From assembly GCF_004796535.1 (NCBI RefSeq), contig NZ_SPHY01000011.1, positions 1 to 64,000 of the forward strand: a stretch of 64,000 nt of DNA. Reading direction: 5' to 3'. The translations under genes were made by a program, and so were the position numbers. The stretch is from Sphingomonas flavalba. GTDB lineage: Bacteria; Pseudomonadota; Alphaproteobacteria; Sphingomonadales; Sphingomonadaceae. Position 1 is the stretch's first letter; every line of letters begins with the position of its first letter. A model generated the notes under the pieces. The model saw only the letters and a program-made list of their open reading frames with translations, made no database searches and was not told the origin of the DNA. Positions 49,860 through 58,109 of this stretch are shown piece by piece.

Positions 49860-51407
49860 TCAGGGCGTCGGCGTGCCCGGATTCTCATCGTAGAAGCGGT
49901 CGAGCACCGCCTTGAATTCGGCCATCGCCGCCGGGTTGGTGTAGATCATGTGGCCGGCCTCGAAATAGCTGAAGGTGACGTTCTTCTGCAGGCCGGCGTC
50001 GATCGGCATGTGCTTCACGTCATACTCCGCCTTGAAGAACGGCGTTGCCAGGTCGTAATAGCCGTTCATCGTCAGCAGCTTCATGCTCCGGTTTTCCCGC
50101 ATTGCCTGCGCTAGGTCGATCGCGACGTTGGCCAGCGCCATCCGGTTGCCCGCCGGCCCGGTATGGCCGCGGTCCCAGCGCCCGCGGATATTGCCGTAAT
50201 TATGCGGGCGGTATTCCAGTTCGGCCGGGTAGCCGAGCGTACCGAACAGGTAATCGTTGAGGACGGTGACGAACGGCCCGGTATTGAAACTGGCCGTCGC
50301 GTCATATTCCGGCACGGCCCCCTGATTGTCGGCATCCCGCCCGATCGCGCGGGAATCGAGCCGGCCAACGGTCTGTCCGCGGTCGCGCAGCAACTGCTTG
50401 CGGAACGTCCCCTGCTCCGGCCGCAGATTGGCGTCGAGGATCAGCGATTCGGGCAGGCCGGTATAAGCGCTGTACTGCCGCGCGATCGCCTGCCGTTCCT
50501 CGGCGGTCGCCTCATACCCCTTGGCCAACACCCGCGCATAGGGGCCCCGCGCCCATTCGCGTACCTCGGTCAGGAACGGCTCCAGCGCCGCCGGCCGGCT
50601 GGCAAGGCGATCATGATACCAGGCCGTCGCCGCATAGCTCGGCATCCAGTTGATATAGGCTTCGTCGAAGCCGGACTGGTAAATGCCGTGGTTGAGGTTG
50701 ACACCGAGCAGGATCACGCCGTTCAGCTTGATTCCGCCGCCCTCCGCCGTCCCCAGCTTGTACGCCAGCCCGGCAGCCCGCGTCGTGCCATAGCTTTCGC
50801 CGAACAGGTATTTGGGGCTGTTCCACCGCTTGTTGATCGTCAGGTAGCGCCGGATTGCGCGCGCGAAGCTGTCCACATCGGCGTCGACGCTCCAGAAATC
50901 GGCTTCCTTCGCCTTGCCCGCCGCGCGCGACAGGCCGCCGCCGATCAGATCGATGAACACCATGTCGGTACGGTCGATCATCGAATAGGGGTTCTCGGCC
51001 AGCCGATAGGGCGCCGGCGCGATCGTCGTGCCTGCCGGAAAGGCGATCCGCACCGGCGCGATCGAGCCGAGGTGCAGGAACATGCTCGCCGACCCAGGCC
51101 CGCCGTTGAACAGGAAGGTTATCGGCCGCTCCGGCGTCCCGGCCGGGCGGTCGGCGACATAGCCGACGTAGAACATGCTGGCGATCGGCGCGCCGGCATC
51201 GTCGCGAATGATGAGCGTACCCGGCGTAACCGTATAGGGGATGGTCCGCCCGGCGACCGTCACCTTGCCGCGGCTCGGCCTGGCCGTCTCGATCTGGTCG
51301 GTCGCCGCCTCGGGTGCGGCAGGGGCAGGCCCAGCCGCGATGGCGACACCCGGCGCCAGTACTCCGAGCGCCAGTGCCGCCCACAATCCCCGCAACCGTT
51401 TCGCCAT
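49860..51407 (-). CDS. Serine carboxypeptidase-like S10 family peptidase
   Basis: A 515-residue exported peptidase: signal peptide (GLWAALALGVLAPGVAIA), 'FLFNGGPGSASMFLHLG' oxyanion region, catalytic Ser205 in FGESYGTTRA, Asp in 'MNGYYDLATPF' and His in 'FEAGHMIYT'. S10 enzymes remove C-terminal residues from peptides at acidic pH; bacterial ones sit in the periplasm. It follows the aminotransferase-like gene by 44 bases on the same strand and is therefore likely under the operator at 52452-52467. Confidence 0.93.
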   Translation of the reverse strand: MAKRLRGLWAALALGVLAPGVAIAAGPAPAAPEAATDQIETARPSRGKVTVAGRTIPYTVTPGTLIIRDDAGAPIASMFYVGYVADRPAGTPERPITFLFNGGPGSASMFLHLGSIAPVRIAFPAGTTIAPAPYRLAENPYSMIDRTDMVFIDLIGGGLSRAAGKAKEADFWSVDADVDSFARAIRRYLTINKRWNSPKYLFGESYGTTRAAGLAYKLGTAEGGGIKLNGVILLGVNLNHGIYQSGFDEAYINWMPSYAATAWYHDRLASRPAALEPFLTEVREWARGPYARVLAKGYEATAEERQAIARQYSAYTGLPESLILDANLRPEQGTFRKQLLRDRGQTVGRLDSRAIGRDADNQGAVPEYDATASFNTGPFVTVLNDYLFGTLGYPAELEYRPHNYGNIRGRWDRGHTGPAGNRMALANVAIDLAQAMRENRSMKLLTMNGYYDLATPFFKAEYDVKHMPIDAGLQKNVTFSYFEAGHMIYTNPAAMAEFKAVLDRFYDENPGTPTP

Positions 51408-51451
51408 CGCCTTTCCCCCTGTCCGATTCGGCCTGGCCCGGTCGCCCCGCG

Positions 51452-52396
51452 TCAGATCGTCGTTATTCTGCTCAGATAGGACTCGCCGATCGCGCACGTG
51501 ACCGGCCCGACCCCGCCGTCGCCGATCTTGCGCCCATCGACCGACGCAACCGGCGTAATCCCGCCCAGCGTGCCGGTGACGAAGGCTTCGTCGGCCGAAT
51601 AGACCTCCGCCAGCGTGAAATCCTTTTCGCGAACCACGCCGATCTCCTCGGCGTAAAGCGCCATCACCTTGCGCCGGGTGATGCCGTTGAAATTGCACGC
51701 GCCGGTCGACGTCCACAGTTCCTTGCCGCGGACGATGAAGAAGTTCGTCGAATTGCAGCTCGCGACGAAGCCGCGCTGGTCGAGCATCAGCGCCTCGTCG
51801 CAGCCGGCGTTCAGCGCCTGGATCAGCGCCTGGATCAGGTTCAGCCGGCTGTGCGAATTGAGCCGCAGGTCGAACACGTCCGGCGTGCTGCACCGGAAGG
51901 TGGAGGTCAGCAGCTTCAGCCCGGTCCGCGTCGCGGTGGGGATCAGCGCCTTGTATTCGGCGACGATGACCATCGTCGGTGTGCCGACCGCGAAGCGCGG
52001 GTCCTGGGACGGTGTCCGCTTCAGCCCGCGCGTCACCATCAGGCGGATGTGGACGCCGTCGCGCATGCCGTTCGCGTCGACGGTCGCGCGGATCGCCGCT
52101 TCGACCTCGCGCCGGTCCTTGCCGAGATCGAGATCGATCGCGCACAACCCCTCGAACAGCCGGTCGATATGGTCGTCGAGTGCGACGAGCCGGCCATCGA
52201 CCAGCCGTACCCCTTCCCATACGCCGTCACCCATGGCGAAGCCGGAATCGAACACCGACACCACCGCCCGCGAGCGATGGAAGAACGCGCCGTTCACATA
52301 CACCTGGACATCGTCGTTGCGCGGATCGCGCGGATAGACCTGCGCGCCGGAAAAGCTGGTTGCGCTTTCACCGCTGTCGCTGGCGGAAGAGATCAT
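51452..52396 (-). CDS. Class IV aminotransferase-like protein, catalytic Lys apparently absent
   Basis: A 314-residue PLP fold-type IV protein with 'VFDSGFAMGDGVWEGVRLVDG', here cited in part, and 'ASCNSTNFFIVRG', as in branched-chain and D-amino-acid aminotransferases. The segment that normally carries the Schiff-base Lys, before an Asn and 'GCDEALMLD', reads 'DLRLNSHSRLNLIQALIQA' and has no Lys. It may be a non-PLP or altered enzyme, or may use another residue. Start ATG 52396; a TTG precedes it. It shares a divergent control region with the amidohydrolase. Confidence 0.8.
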   Translation of the reverse strand: MISSASDSGESATSFSGAQVYPRDPRNDDVQVYVNGAFFHRSRAVVSVFDSGFAMGDGVWEGVRLVDGRLVALDDHIDRLFEGLCAIDLDLGKDRREVEAAIRATVDANGMRDGVHIRLMVTRGLKRTPSQDPRFAVGTPTMVIVAEYKALIPTATRTGLKLLTSTFRCSTPDVFDLRLNSHSRLNLIQALIQALNAGCDEALMLDQRGFVASCNSTNFFIVRGKELWTSTGACNFNGITRRKVMALYAEEIGVVREKDFTLAEVYSADEAFVTGTLGGITPVASVDGRKIGDGGVGPVTCAIGESYLSRITTI

Positions 52397-52451
52397 CAAA
52401 CCGGCCCTTTTCGCTATGTTCTCACCGCCCGGCTCTAGGTTTGATATAGAC

Positions 52452-52467
52452 GATTGTCAACAATCGA
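52452..52467. promoter_or_regulatory. GntR operator, site 1 (CGATTGTCAACAATCG)
   Basis: A 16-bp palindrome with 7-bp perfect arms, between the divergent aminotransferase-like and amidohydrolase genes. On the minus strand it contains TTGACA, a consensus -35 sequence, at 52456-52461, so a bound repressor would block the leftward promoter. It shares the core with sites 2 to 4. Confidence 0.82.
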
Positions 52468-52509
52468 CCTATCCGATAACAGCTGCCTGTCGATGGAGGG
52501 AAAAGGCCT

Positions 52510-54129
52510 ATGGCGAGACGGGACGAAGCCGGGTGGACAGGCGGCTTCCGGCGTGGTGGGACGGGACTGGCGTTGACCCTGTTCGCCGGCATGGCGATAC
52601 TGCCGGCCGCTGCCGCCCAGGCCCAGCCGACACCCGCTGCCACGGTGGAGGCGCCACGGCAGTTTGACCGGCTCGCCATCCGCAATGCCTGGCTGATCGA
52701 CGGCACCGGGTCGCCGCTGCGCGGGCCGGTCGACATCTTCATCCACGGTGGCACGATCACCGACATCCGCGACTCGGTGCCGATCCGGTCGAGCACCGGC
52801 GCCGCGCTGTCGGCCGACAGCGGCGCCGTCGCGGTGGATCGGGAGATCGACGCGACCGGCAAATACGTGATGCCGGGGCTGATCGACACCCACGCCCATC
52901 TCTATCCGCCGACGCCGCGCGCGTTCATCTACAACCTGTTTCTCGCCAACGGCGTCACCAGCCTGCGCAATCTCGACGGGAATTTCGGCTTCGGCACTAC
53001 CGTGCCGGAAGGGATCGTGGCGGAAAAGCGCCGGATCGCCGCCGGGCAGGTCGTCGCGCCGCGGCTGTGGGTCTATCCGTTCCTGCCGGACTCGGTGAAA
53101 ACCGCCGCTGACGTCCCCGCGTTGGTCAAGCGCTGGCACGCGATGGGCGTCGACGGGATCAAGCTGGTCAAGGTCAGCCAGCAATATCCCGACATGCTGA
53201 AGGCGCTCGGCGCGGAGACCCGGCGCTACGGCATGGGGCTGGCGGTCCACATTCCGCAAAGCGCGTCGCCGGCGGTCAACGCGCTGGTTGCCGCCGAAAG
53301 CGGCGTCACCACCATCGAGCATCACTACAGCTACCCCGAAACCGCCCTGCGCGAGACGACGATCCCGGTCCTCGCCCCCGGCTACAACTATGGTGACGAG
53401 CGCCAGCGCTTCCGCGAGACGCTCGCCCTCTGGCTACAGGCCGACATGGACAGGCTGAAGGCGGAAACCGTGCCGGCACTGGTCAAGGCCAGCCGCGAAG
53501 GCCGGTTCACGATGAACCCGACGATGGTCGTCTACGAAAAGCAGCGCGACCTGACCCGCGCCGCCAACGCGCCCTGGCTCGACCATTACGCCCGGCCGGA
53601 CGACCTGCGCCGCTGGCGCACGCCGGACCCGACCCGCCACGGCGCGATCTTCGACCGCTGGACCAGCATGGACGAGGCGACGGCGGCACAGGCCTATCGT
53701 CGCTGGATGGCGTTCATCCGCGAATATGTGAAGCAGGGCGGCCATCTGTCGGTCGGCTCCGATTCGGGCGGCCCGTTCCAGCTCTATGGCTTCCAGACCA
53801 TCCGCGAACTGGAACTGCTGCTCGAAGCCGGGCTGACCCCGCTGGAGGTGATACGCGCCGCCACCGAGGACGGCGCCCGCACCCTCCAGCAACCGAATAT
53901 GGGCGTGCTGCGCCCGGGCTTCGCGGCGGATCTGCTGATCGTCGACGACAACCCGCTGGAGGATTTCAAGGTGCTGATGGGCCGGCCCCCGATCGACGCC
54001 GCCGGCAATCCGCAACGCCGCAGCCGGATCCGCAACGTCATCGTCAACGGTCGGGTGCTTGACCCCGACCAGCTTCTCGCCGACGTCGAACGGATCGTCG
54101 CGGCGGAAAAGGCCGCCCAGCGCCCGTAA
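52510..54129 (+). CDS. Periplasmic amidohydrolase (imidazolonepropionase/prolidase-like)
   Basis: A 539-residue amidohydrolase with a signal peptide (GLALTLFAGMAILPAAAAQA). The metal motif is GLIDTHAHLY (His128, His130); 'GIKLVKV' carries the bridging Lys, 'TIEHHYSYP' and 'SVGSDSGGPF' the later ligands, and 'LRPGFAADLLIVDDNP' closes the fold. Relatives include Xaa-Pro and Xaa-Arg dipeptidases of the Sgx9260 group; the substrate is unproven. GAGGGAAAAGG precedes the ATG. PhzF follows after 33 bases. Confidence 0.87.
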   Translation: MARRDEAGWTGGFRRGGTGLALTLFAGMAILPAAAAQAQPTPAATVEAPRQFDRLAIRNAWLIDGTGSPLRGPVDIFIHGGTITDIRDSVPIRSSTGAALSADSGAVAVDREIDATGKYVMPGLIDTHAHLYPPTPRAFIYNLFLANGVTSLRNLDGNFGFGTTVPEGIVAEKRRIAAGQVVAPRLWVYPFLPDSVKTAADVPALVKRWHAMGVDGIKLVKVSQQYPDMLKALGAETRRYGMGLAVHIPQSASPAVNALVAAESGVTTIEHHYSYPETALRETTIPVLAPGYNYGDERQRFRETLALWLQADMDRLKAETVPALVKASREGRFTMNPTMVVYEKQRDLTRAANAPWLDHYARPDDLRRWRTPDPTRHGAIFDRWTSMDEATAAQAYRRWMAFIREYVKQGGHLSVGSDSGGPFQLYGFQTIRELELLLEAGLTPLEVIRAATEDGARTLQQPNMGVLRPGFAADLLIVDDNPLEDFKVLMGRPPIDAAGNPQRRSRIRNVIVNGRVLDPDQLLADVERIVAAEKAAQRP

Positions 54130-54162
54130 CCGGCCGTGGCCCCAGACACCGGACCCTGCCCC

Positions 54163-54951
54163 ATGCAATGCTTCATCGTCGCGTCGTTCAGCGACGCGCC
54201 CTTTCACGGCAATCCCGCCGGCGTGTGCATCCTCGACGCGCCTGCCGCTCCGGAGACGATGCAGGCGATCGCCACCGAGTTGCACCAGCCGGAAACCGCC
54301 TTCCTGCTGCGCGCCGGCGACCGATGGGCGATCCGCTGGTTCTCGCCCCTCGTCGAAGTCGCGCTGTGCGGCCACGCGACGCTCGCCGCCGCCTGCGTGC
54401 TGTGGAACGCGCTCGGCGTCCAGTGCGATGTGCTGCATTTCGCCTCGGCCAGCGAAGCGCTCGCCGCCACCCGCGACGGCGACGGGACGATCTGGCTGGA
54501 TTTCCCGGCCACCGCCGGCACACCGGGCGACGTGCCGGCCGAACTCGCCGCCTGCCTCGACGTCGGCTGGGTCGCGGCCGCTCGCCACCACGACCGCTGG
54601 CTGCTCGAATGCGCCGACGCAGCGACGGTGCGCGCCGCCCGCCCGGATTTCGCCAGCCTAGCGCGCACCGGCATTCGCTCGCTGATCCTGACCGCGCGGT
54701 CAGATGCCGCCGGCTACGACATCGTCTCGCGGAACTTCGCGCCGATCGTCGGGGTCGACGAGGATCAGGTGACCGGCGCGGCCCATGCCTGCCTCGCCCC
54801 TCACTGGCACGACCGCCTCGGCGCGGAGCTGACCTGCTGGCAGGCGTCGGCGCGCGGGGGTACGGTCAGGACCCGGCTGCGCGGCGACCGGGTCGCCCTT
54901 GGCGGCCGCGCGGTGATCGAATTCGTCGGCACCATGCGCATCGCCACCTGA
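54163..54951 (+). CDS. PhzF family epimerase/isomerase-like protein
   Basis: A 262-residue protein of the PhzF/diaminopimelate-epimerase fold. The catalytic Glu44 lies in 'LHQPETAFLL', 'VALCGHATLAAA' and 'GVDEDQVTGAAHACLAP' are the family motifs. PhzF-like enzymes isomerise small amino-acid-like acids without cofactor; no phenazine genes are present, so the substrate is unknown. ATG 54163 is preferred over GTG 54136 as it gives the usual N-terminus MQCFIVASF. Probably co-transcribed with the amidohydrolase. Confidence 0.85.
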   Translation: MQCFIVASFSDAPFHGNPAGVCILDAPAAPETMQAIATELHQPETAFLLRAGDRWAIRWFSPLVEVALCGHATLAAACVLWNALGVQCDVLHFASASEALAATRDGDGTIWLDFPATAGTPGDVPAELAACLDVGWVAAARHHDRWLLECADAATVRAARPDFASLARTGIRSLILTARSDAAGYDIVSRNFAPIVGVDEDQVTGAAHACLAPHWHDRLGAELTCWQASARGGTVRTRLRGDRVALGGRAVIEFVGTMRIAT

Positions 54952-55034
54952 CGATCGCGCCGTCCTCGACCCCGCTTGACGGCGGCACGGGCTGACTGCG
55001 GCACTCCCGACCATCCCCGGCGACCGAAATGCAC

Positions 55035-55062
55035 TTGCGCCCCGACGACTGAATAATATAAT
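55035..55062 (+). promoter_or_regulatory. Promoter of the TonB receptor at 55117
   Basis: TTGCGC (55035-55040) and a perfect TATAAT (55057-55062) are separated by 16 bases. The palindromic operator begins four bases after the -10 box, around the predicted transcription start. Confidence 0.75.
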
Positions 55063-55066
55063 CATC

Positions 55067-55080
55067 GATTGTCAACAATC
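55067..55080. promoter_or_regulatory. GntR operator, site 2 (GATTGTCAACAATC)
   Basis: A 14-bp palindrome, mismatched only at its two central bases, just downstream of the TATAAT box and 36 bases before the receptor ATG. The position is typical of a repressor site covering the transcription start. Confidence 0.85.
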
Positions 55081-55116
55081 AGTGATAAATTGACGACGAT
55101 AAGGAGGAAGCGCGGC

Positions 55117-58023
55117 ATGACGGTGAAAGCAACGGGTTCGCCCAAAAGAGGTACAGCCGAATTCGCACGCGGCATTTCGGTAATGGCGCTCGCCTGCGCC
55201 GGCCTCTCCGCCGCCCACGCGCAGGCACCCGCCGCCGGGGCGGAAGAGGTGATCGTCGTCACCGGCAGCCGCCTCGCCAGGCCCGATCTGACCGCGACCA
55301 GCCCAGTCAACGTCGTGTCGGACGAAGCGATCAAGCTGTCGGGCAACGGCACCATCGAGCAGACGCTGAACGAACTGCCCCAGTTGAAGGCGCAGGGTGG
55401 CGCCACCGCCGGCAACACCAATGCCGCCGGCATCTACACCGCCGACCTGCGCGGCCTTGGCCCCGCCCGCACCCTGGTGCTGGTCAACGGCCGGCGCTTC
55501 GTGCCGGTCAACCCGGACCTGCTGGTCGACCTGTCGACGATCCCGGAATCGCTGGTCAAACGGGCGGAGGTCGTCACCGGCGGCGCATCGGCGGTCTACG
55601 GGTCGGATGCGGTCGCCGGCGTCGTCAATTTCATCCTGAACGATTCCTTCGAGGGGCTGGAACTCGACTATAGTGGCGCGCTGACCGAGCGTGGCGACGG
55701 CCGCCGCCACAAGGCCAGCCTGACCTACGGCGGCAATTTCGCCGACGGACGCGGCAACGTCGTCGCCAACCTTTCCTATCACCGCCAGTACAAGGTGATG
55801 GCGGGCGACCGCGCATTCTCGCAGGTCGCACTCAACGAATCCGGCGACACGCTGATCCCGTCCGGGGCGACGCAGATCCCCGGCAGCTACATCGGCCTCT
55901 CCTCGGCCCAGCGCCAGCGGCTGGTCGGCGTCGACGTCGCGGGCGCGAACTGCTCGGTCACCGGCGTCCGCTTCGATTCGACCGGCGCCGCCCAGCCGTT
56001 CTGCAACCCGGAGGACCTGTACAACTTTTCGTCCGACAACCTGCTGATGCGCCCGCAGGAGCGCTATCAGCTGACCGTCCTTGGCCATTACGACCTGACC
56101 GATACGGTCACCGCCTATGCCGAGGGCTATTTCATCGAGAACAAGAACAGCTACCAGATCGCGCCGGTGGCCTTCACCGCGCAGAACGGCCTGTCCGGCA
56201 CCCTGTCGCTGCCCGACGCGCTGAACAACCCGGCGATCTCGGCGCCGACCCGCGCTTTCTTCGCCGACAACGCCTGGCTGTTCGACCCGGACGGCGACGG
56301 CACATACACGCTGACCAACGTGCTCACCCGGCCGATCGAGCTGGGCCCGCGCTCCTATGACTTCCAGCGCACCGCCTATCAGGGCACCTTCGGCCTGCGC
56401 GGCAAGCTCGCCCTTGGCGAGGGCAACTGGAACTGGGATGCCTATTATTCCTTCCAGTCGGTGCGTCAGCTTCGCTCCGCCTACGGTACGGTGTCGAACG
56501 ACCGGCTGGCGCTTGGCCTCGACGTGGTCGTCAACCCGACGACCGGCGCGGCCGAATGCCGCAACAAGATGCTCGGCTGCGTGCCGGTCAACATTTTCGG
56601 CGTCGGCTCGGTCACGCCGGAAGCGGCGGCGTTCATCAGCCCGGTCGCGACCGATCGCACTACCGTTACCCGCAACCTGTTCTCGGCGTCGATGAACGGC
56701 ACGCTGATTCAGTTGCCCGCCGGGCCGCTGGCGGTGGCGGTCGGCGTCGAATACCGCAAGGAGCATTTCGACTACGCGCCGGACGCCCAGGTCGCCGCCG
56801 GTCAGCTGTCGGCCAACGTCCCGAACCCGCCGAACAGCGGCGGAATGGACGTGTTCGAGCAATATGCGGAGGTGCGCGTGCCGATCTTCGCCGATCGGCC
56901 GTTCCTCCACGAATTGTCGTTCGAAGGCGCGATCCGCTTCTCGCAATATTCGTCGATCGGCTCCACCCTCGCCTACAAGCTCGGCGGCCAGTGGGGGATC
57001 ACGCCGTGGCTGCGCGTCCGCGGCGCCTATCAACAGGCCGTGCGCGCACCCAGTCTGTCGGACCTGTTCGCCAACCGCTCGTCCGGTTCATCGTCGGGCA
57101 CCGACCCGTGCGACTACCGGCGCTCGCCGTCGGCCGCGGTCAAGGCGTTCTGCGTGCAGCAGGGCATCCCCGCTGCGGATATCGACAGCTATGTCCAGGT
57201 CGGCACCAACGTGAACGTCAACGGCGGGGGCAACCCCGGCCTGCAGGAGGAGGATTCGGACACCTACACCGTCGGCGTGGTCGTCTCGCCGCCATTCATC
57301 CCGCGGCTGAACATCACCGCCGACTATTATGACATCACCGTCAACAACGCGATCGCGACGGTCGCCGCGCAGGCGACGCTCGACCAGTGCTTCCTGTCGC
57401 TCGACGCAGCCAACCCGTTCTGCTCGCGCATCTCGCGCTTCCCGAACGGCGACATCCAGACGATCCAGACGACGCTGATGAACGTCGCCAGCCGCCAGGT
57501 CCGCGGCGTCGACGTGCAGGTCGACTACGGCATTCCGCTTGGCGACAGCTTCTCGATCGGCGGCGAGCCCGCCCGCATCGACCTGCGCTTCGCGGGCAAC
57601 CGCCAGTTCAAGGACTCGACCGTGCCTCTGCCCGGCAGCGCGGCGATCGAATGCTCCGGCAGGTTCGGCCCCGGCTGCACCGGCGTCGGCAGCTGGGTAT
57701 CGCTGGGTTTCAAGGCGCAGCTGTCGGCTACCTACTCCAGCGGCCCGCTCAGCTTCACCGCGCGCGGACGGTATCTTGCCCCGATCACCGTGCGCGACGG
57801 CCAGGCCGCCTATCGCGACCGGTTCCCGGCGGAAAGCTATCTGGACCTGACCGCCCGGGTCAAAATCGGCGAAGGCGTGTCGCTCTACGGCGGCGTCAAC
57901 AACGTGTTCGACAACCAACCGCCGCTGCTCGGCTCCCGCATGGGCGGCCCGGTCAACACGGCGGAGGCGACTTACGACGTGCTGGGCCGCCGCTACTTCG
58001 CCGGCGTCAACGCGAAGTTCTAA
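55117..58023 (+). CDS. TonB-dependent receptor of the GntR-controlled locus
   Basis: A 968-residue outer-membrane receptor: basic N-terminus and signal peptide ('MALACAGLSAAHAQA'), plug 'EEVIVVTGSRLARPDLTATS' (20 residues), 'GGASAVYGSDAVAGVVNFIL' (20 residues), and a barrel ending 'YFAGVNAKF' with the C-terminal Phe needed for assembly. ATG 55117 has AAGGAGGAAG ending seven bases upstream, so the longer frame through the operator is rejected. Substrate unknown; periplasmic peptidases nearby suggest peptides. It is followed by a hairpin and the DUF885 gene. Confidence 0.93.
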   Translation: MTVKATGSPKRGTAEFARGISVMALACAGLSAAHAQAPAAGAEEVIVVTGSRLARPDLTATSPVNVVSDEAIKLSGNGTIEQTLNELPQLKAQGGATAGNTNAAGIYTADLRGLGPARTLVLVNGRRFVPVNPDLLVDLSTIPESLVKRAEVVTGGASAVYGSDAVAGVVNFILNDSFEGLELDYSGALTERGDGRRHKASLTYGGNFADGRGNVVANLSYHRQYKVMAGDRAFSQVALNESGDTLIPSGATQIPGSYIGLSSAQRQRLVGVDVAGANCSVTGVRFDSTGAAQPFCNPEDLYNFSSDNLLMRPQERYQLTVLGHYDLTDTVTAYAEGYFIENKNSYQIAPVAFTAQNGLSGTLSLPDALNNPAISAPTRAFFADNAWLFDPDGDGTYTLTNVLTRPIELGPRSYDFQRTAYQGTFGLRGKLALGEGNWNWDAYYSFQSVRQLRSAYGTVSNDRLALGLDVVVNPTTGAAECRNKMLGCVPVNIFGVGSVTPEAAAFISPVATDRTTVTRNLFSASMNGTLIQLPAGPLAVAVGVEYRKEHFDYAPDAQVAAGQLSANVPNPPNSGGMDVFEQYAEVRVPIFADRPFLHELSFEGAIRFSQYSSIGSTLAYKLGGQWGITPWLRVRGAYQQAVRAPSLSDLFANRSSGSSSGTDPCDYRRSPSAAVKAFCVQQGIPAADIDSYVQVGTNVNVNGGGNPGLQEEDSDTYTVGVVVSPPFIPRLNITADYYDITVNNAIATVAAQATLDQCFLSLDAANPFCSRISRFPNGDIQTIQTTLMNVASRQVRGVDVQVDYGIPLGDSFSIGGEPARIDLRFAGNRQFKDSTVPLPGSAAIECSGRFGPGCTGVGSWVSLGFKAQLSATYSSGPLSFTARGRYLAPITVRDGQAAYRDRFPAESYLDLTARVKIGEGVSLYGGVNNVFDNQPPLLGSRMGGPVNTAEATYDVLGRRYFAGVNAKF

Positions 58024-58029
58024 CCGGCC

Positions 58030-58061
58030 GGCCCGGCCAGCCGCAACCGGTTGGCCGGGCC
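58030..58061 (+). terminator. Hairpin between TonB receptor and DUF885 gene
   Basis: GGCCCGGCCA (58030-58039) and TGGCCGGGCC (58052-58061) form a perfect 10-bp stem with a 12-base loop, followed by the weak T-rich GTCTTTCC. It may attenuate rather than stop the transcript, since the next gene begins 48 bases later with no clear promoter. Confidence 0.65.
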
Positions 58062-58109
58062 GTCTTTCCAGGCCAGACTTGCATAGCGGAATCGAAAGAG
58101 GGGTATGCC

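Noticed and set aside
54163-54951. Phenazine biosynthesis gene
   Set aside because: PhzF-like proteins are widespread and no other phenazine gene is present.
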